Shown here: positions 62,085 to 64,000 of the stretch, in pieces | Numbering within the stretch: position 1 is the first letter of the stretch | Layout: each line of letters starts with the position of its first letter | NCBI GenBank assembly: GCA_024362935.1 | Contig: JANCRA010000003.1 | Location: 8,050,001 to 8,114,000 of the forward strand | Length of the DNA: 64,000 nucleotides | Direction of reading: 5' to 3' | DNA from: Setophaga petechia | Taxonomy: Eukaryota; Chordata; Aves; Passeriformes; Parulidae | The notes under the pieces: model-generated | What the model was told of the DNA's origin: nothing | The model's input: the letters and a program-made list of their open reading frames with translations, nothing else | Databases searched by the model: none | Made by a program: the position numbers and the translations under genes

Positions 62085-62111
<27 letters not shown>
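62085..62111. repeat. Poly(T) run (27)
   Basis: Uninterrupted T27, the longest homopolymer in the window. No target-site duplication or retroposon body was recognised next to it. Confidence 0.95.
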
Positions 62112-62113
<2 letters not shown>

Positions 62114-63865
62114 TCAATCAATTTACAGCTGTGTTAATCAGGTTATTTTCTCTCCTTATGAAAACCCTGAAAATAAGCTCTTTGGGAGAGGGTATGAATC
62201 GTGCAGTAAATGATACCTCAGCTAATTAGCCTAGTAGAGGATGAGCTTTTCACACAGTGAAACAGATAAATCAATGGCAGTGATGGAGGGAGGTAGTAAA
62301 ATCTGTGGGAAAAAACCACGTAGCATTCTGTAAGTCAAAATTCTATATTGTTGCTTAGTTTCTTTTCTTTCTTACTAATACAGAAGAGAAAACAATGCAG
62401 AAGCTCACTAAAGAAGATTCCTTCCTTATTGGCCCTTCCTGATGAGTAGCCAGAAGTGAGGAAAAATGAACAAAGGCTCCTTCCAAAGGACAGCAGTGGT
62501 AATGGGTGCAGCTCGTGACAGCCCTCTCTGACCCATCTTTCTTGGTTTGTGTGAGTCAAAGCAAAGAGTAATTGTGATGTAGTTCTTCATGTTTTGGTTT
62601 CTTAACAGAACAATAACACTGAAAGGATAAACGAAGTGATAAAATAAGCAAATCCCCTAACACTTTTATTATCTAATTGATTCTTTTCTCCCAGTCACAG
62701 TCTTCTCAGTAGCAAGATGGTGACTTGTAGTTTGTCAAAAGCAGCAGTTTGCTGGATCTGGAGACAGAAACGCTCTGAACAAGACGAAGCTGTCTTTTCA
62801 ACAACTTTGCAAAAACTGGGTATTTAGTCTCTCTGTGAATTTGATATGCTAAAAATAACTGTGTCACATGGTCTGTGATCAGGAGCCATGCTGGTCACGG
62901 CTGGCCAAAGCCAACAACAAACGGCGTGGGCCACCATTGCCAAGAGAAAAGGCTGATGCAGACCACAAGTGGCTTATTCCAAAAAGCAAATAACCTTGAG
63001 GATCTGATCTACAAAAGTGCTGAAGTAAATGGGAGTTGTGGTTGCTCAACACTTCCACGGGTCAGGCTGCTCTGTCCTCATTAGCCACGCTGAATCCTAT
63101 AAACCCCGGCACTCCTTTTCCTGCAGATAAGTTATCGTGAGGGAGTATCCCAACTCACCCTGCCAAGGCCCACAATCCTACACCAAATGAAAGCCCCTAG
63201 AATACAACACTGGTATTCATTTTTGGTAGCCTAACATCTGCAGATGCCTGGTTTTACTAATCCTGCCTGTGACTAGCTCAGGCAGGCTGGCTGATGCATT
63301 CTCAGAAAGATGGAGCTCACATATGGAAGATCAGGAAAACAGCCAAACCCTCAAAAGACCTATGAAGTAAAATAAGCAGGTTTCTGGGATTTGGACATGA
63401 CATGTCTGCCATCTAGTAACTAGTCAGGGCTTGTTTCATGTAGAAAATGAAGAGTAAATAATCCAGTACCACATAAAAGGGGAATAAATTTACTGGGGCT
63501 TTTGACAAATGAGAAAAAGACTTTCAATGGTATTTTAAATGACTTTCTTGGAAAACAATGTAATTAATAATTAAAATAAAAATATGCGAATTCGTAAACT
63601 TGTTTTGTTTGGCTGTAAAAACAGTTGTATATGCTAAACTAATAGACAGGAATACAAGTGATGAAGTGTTACTGCAATAATGGAGTTGAAAACTCTGGGT
63701 CCCACTCTCAAATACAAAGAGGTTGTTAGCATGAGGTCCTGTTGGCATGAGATGTGATCTGGTAAAAGTTTGACCAGTGAAGTGGAAGCCAGGACACCAG
63801 AAGTTCTGTGCTGTTTTGTTCTTTGATTGATTGGGTAAGGCACAAATTGGCACAAAGGACCACTT

Positions 63866-64000
63866 TCAGTCTCAGTTTACCCATTTGTAAATGAAGATGT
63901 ATATCACAGCGATGTTATCAGACAGACTTAATTATTGTGATCTAATTAAAACTTCTCAAGTGTAAGGCATTATAGAAAGATGCAAAGTTTATTGTTCCTA
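63866..64000 (+). mobile_element. Ancient L2/MIR-like retroposon 3' end (runs off the window)
   Basis: TCAGTCTCAGTTTACCCATT followed by TGTAAATGAAGATGTATATC matches the CTCAGTTT..CCATCTGTAAAATG..GAT signature of L2/MIR-type tails. It is followed in order by CACAGCGATGTTATCAG, GACTTAATTATT and GGCATTATAGAAAGATGCAA, which correspond to the conserved tail region ending in GCxCTATAxAAxTGCAAAG. It is strongly diverged, as expected for an element older than the bird radiation. Confidence 0.6.

Larger units (their letters stand above)
55201..63865. other. Intergenic, no gene seen
   Basis: It contains the 26-bp tandem repeat at 58.08 kb, an A-rich stretch near 56173-56230 and the T27 run at 62.1 kb. 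Open frames reach 109 codons without recognised motifs. DLK1, the expected upstream neighbour, must lie beyond the right edge. Confidence 0.5.

Noticed and set aside
1..64000. CRISPR arrays, operons, phage or endogenous viral genes
   Set aside because: The sequence is vertebrate nuclear DNA. No spaced direct-repeat array, clustered ORFs or viral protein motifs were seen.

Overview
The window reads as avian nuclear DNA, most likely from a passerine. It is AT-rich intergenic sequence with a CpG-dense core around a single-exon vertebrate gene. It carries several CR1 retroposons, the dominant interspersed repeats of birds. It also carries a short retroposon whose head is a degraded tRNA-Ile (anticodon GAT) and whose tail is a CR1 3' end. 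That is the architecture of the passerine TguSINE1 family.

I can support only one protein-coding gene: DIO3, the type 3 iodothyronine deiodinase, on the minus strand (14835-15659). It is an intact selenoprotein gene. An in-frame TGA at 15246-15248 sits inside the active-site motif GSCT-U-PPF and splits the reading frame into two apparent ORFs of 137 and 133 codons. A form-2-type SECIS element lies in the 3' UTR (14343-14427). A poly(A) signal is at 14240-14245 and a TATA box at 15765-15771, so the transcription unit is essentially complete within about 1.5 kb. The deiodinase signature residues, counted from Sec138, are all present.

Layout: 1-12.2 kb is AT-rich intergenic DNA with one CR1 (2.9-3.5 kb), the tRNA-derived SINE (9.34 kb) and a possible conserved block (11.5-12.1 kb). 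The stretch from 12.34 to 14.17 kb is a CpG island downstream of DIO3, with a 20-bp G-rich minisatellite. DIO3 and its 3' UTR occupy 14.2-15.8 kb, and a second CpG-dense block continues upstream to 16.87 kb. From 16.9 to 64 kb is intergenic DNA on the upstream side of DIO3. It holds young and ancient CR1 copies (24.5, 26.3, 31.2, 32.3, 43.7, 53.4 and 54.7 kb) and microsatellites. It also holds an isolated CpG island at 42.13-42.34 kb and an ancient L2/MIR-like retroposon tail running off the right end (63.87 kb onward).

In tetrapods DIO3 lies between DLK1 (upstream) and PPP2R5C (downstream). With DIO3 on the minus strand, DLK1 should lie to the right and PPP2R5C to the left, both outside this window. 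I recognise no exon of either. I also recognise no counterpart of the eutherian imprinted non-coding genes or RTL1, which fits a bird. No operon-like, CRISPR, viral or phage system is visible. The points most worth a second look are the unexplained CpG islands (12.3-14.2 kb and 42.1 kb), the recoding signals of DIO3, and several overlooked ancient retroposons.
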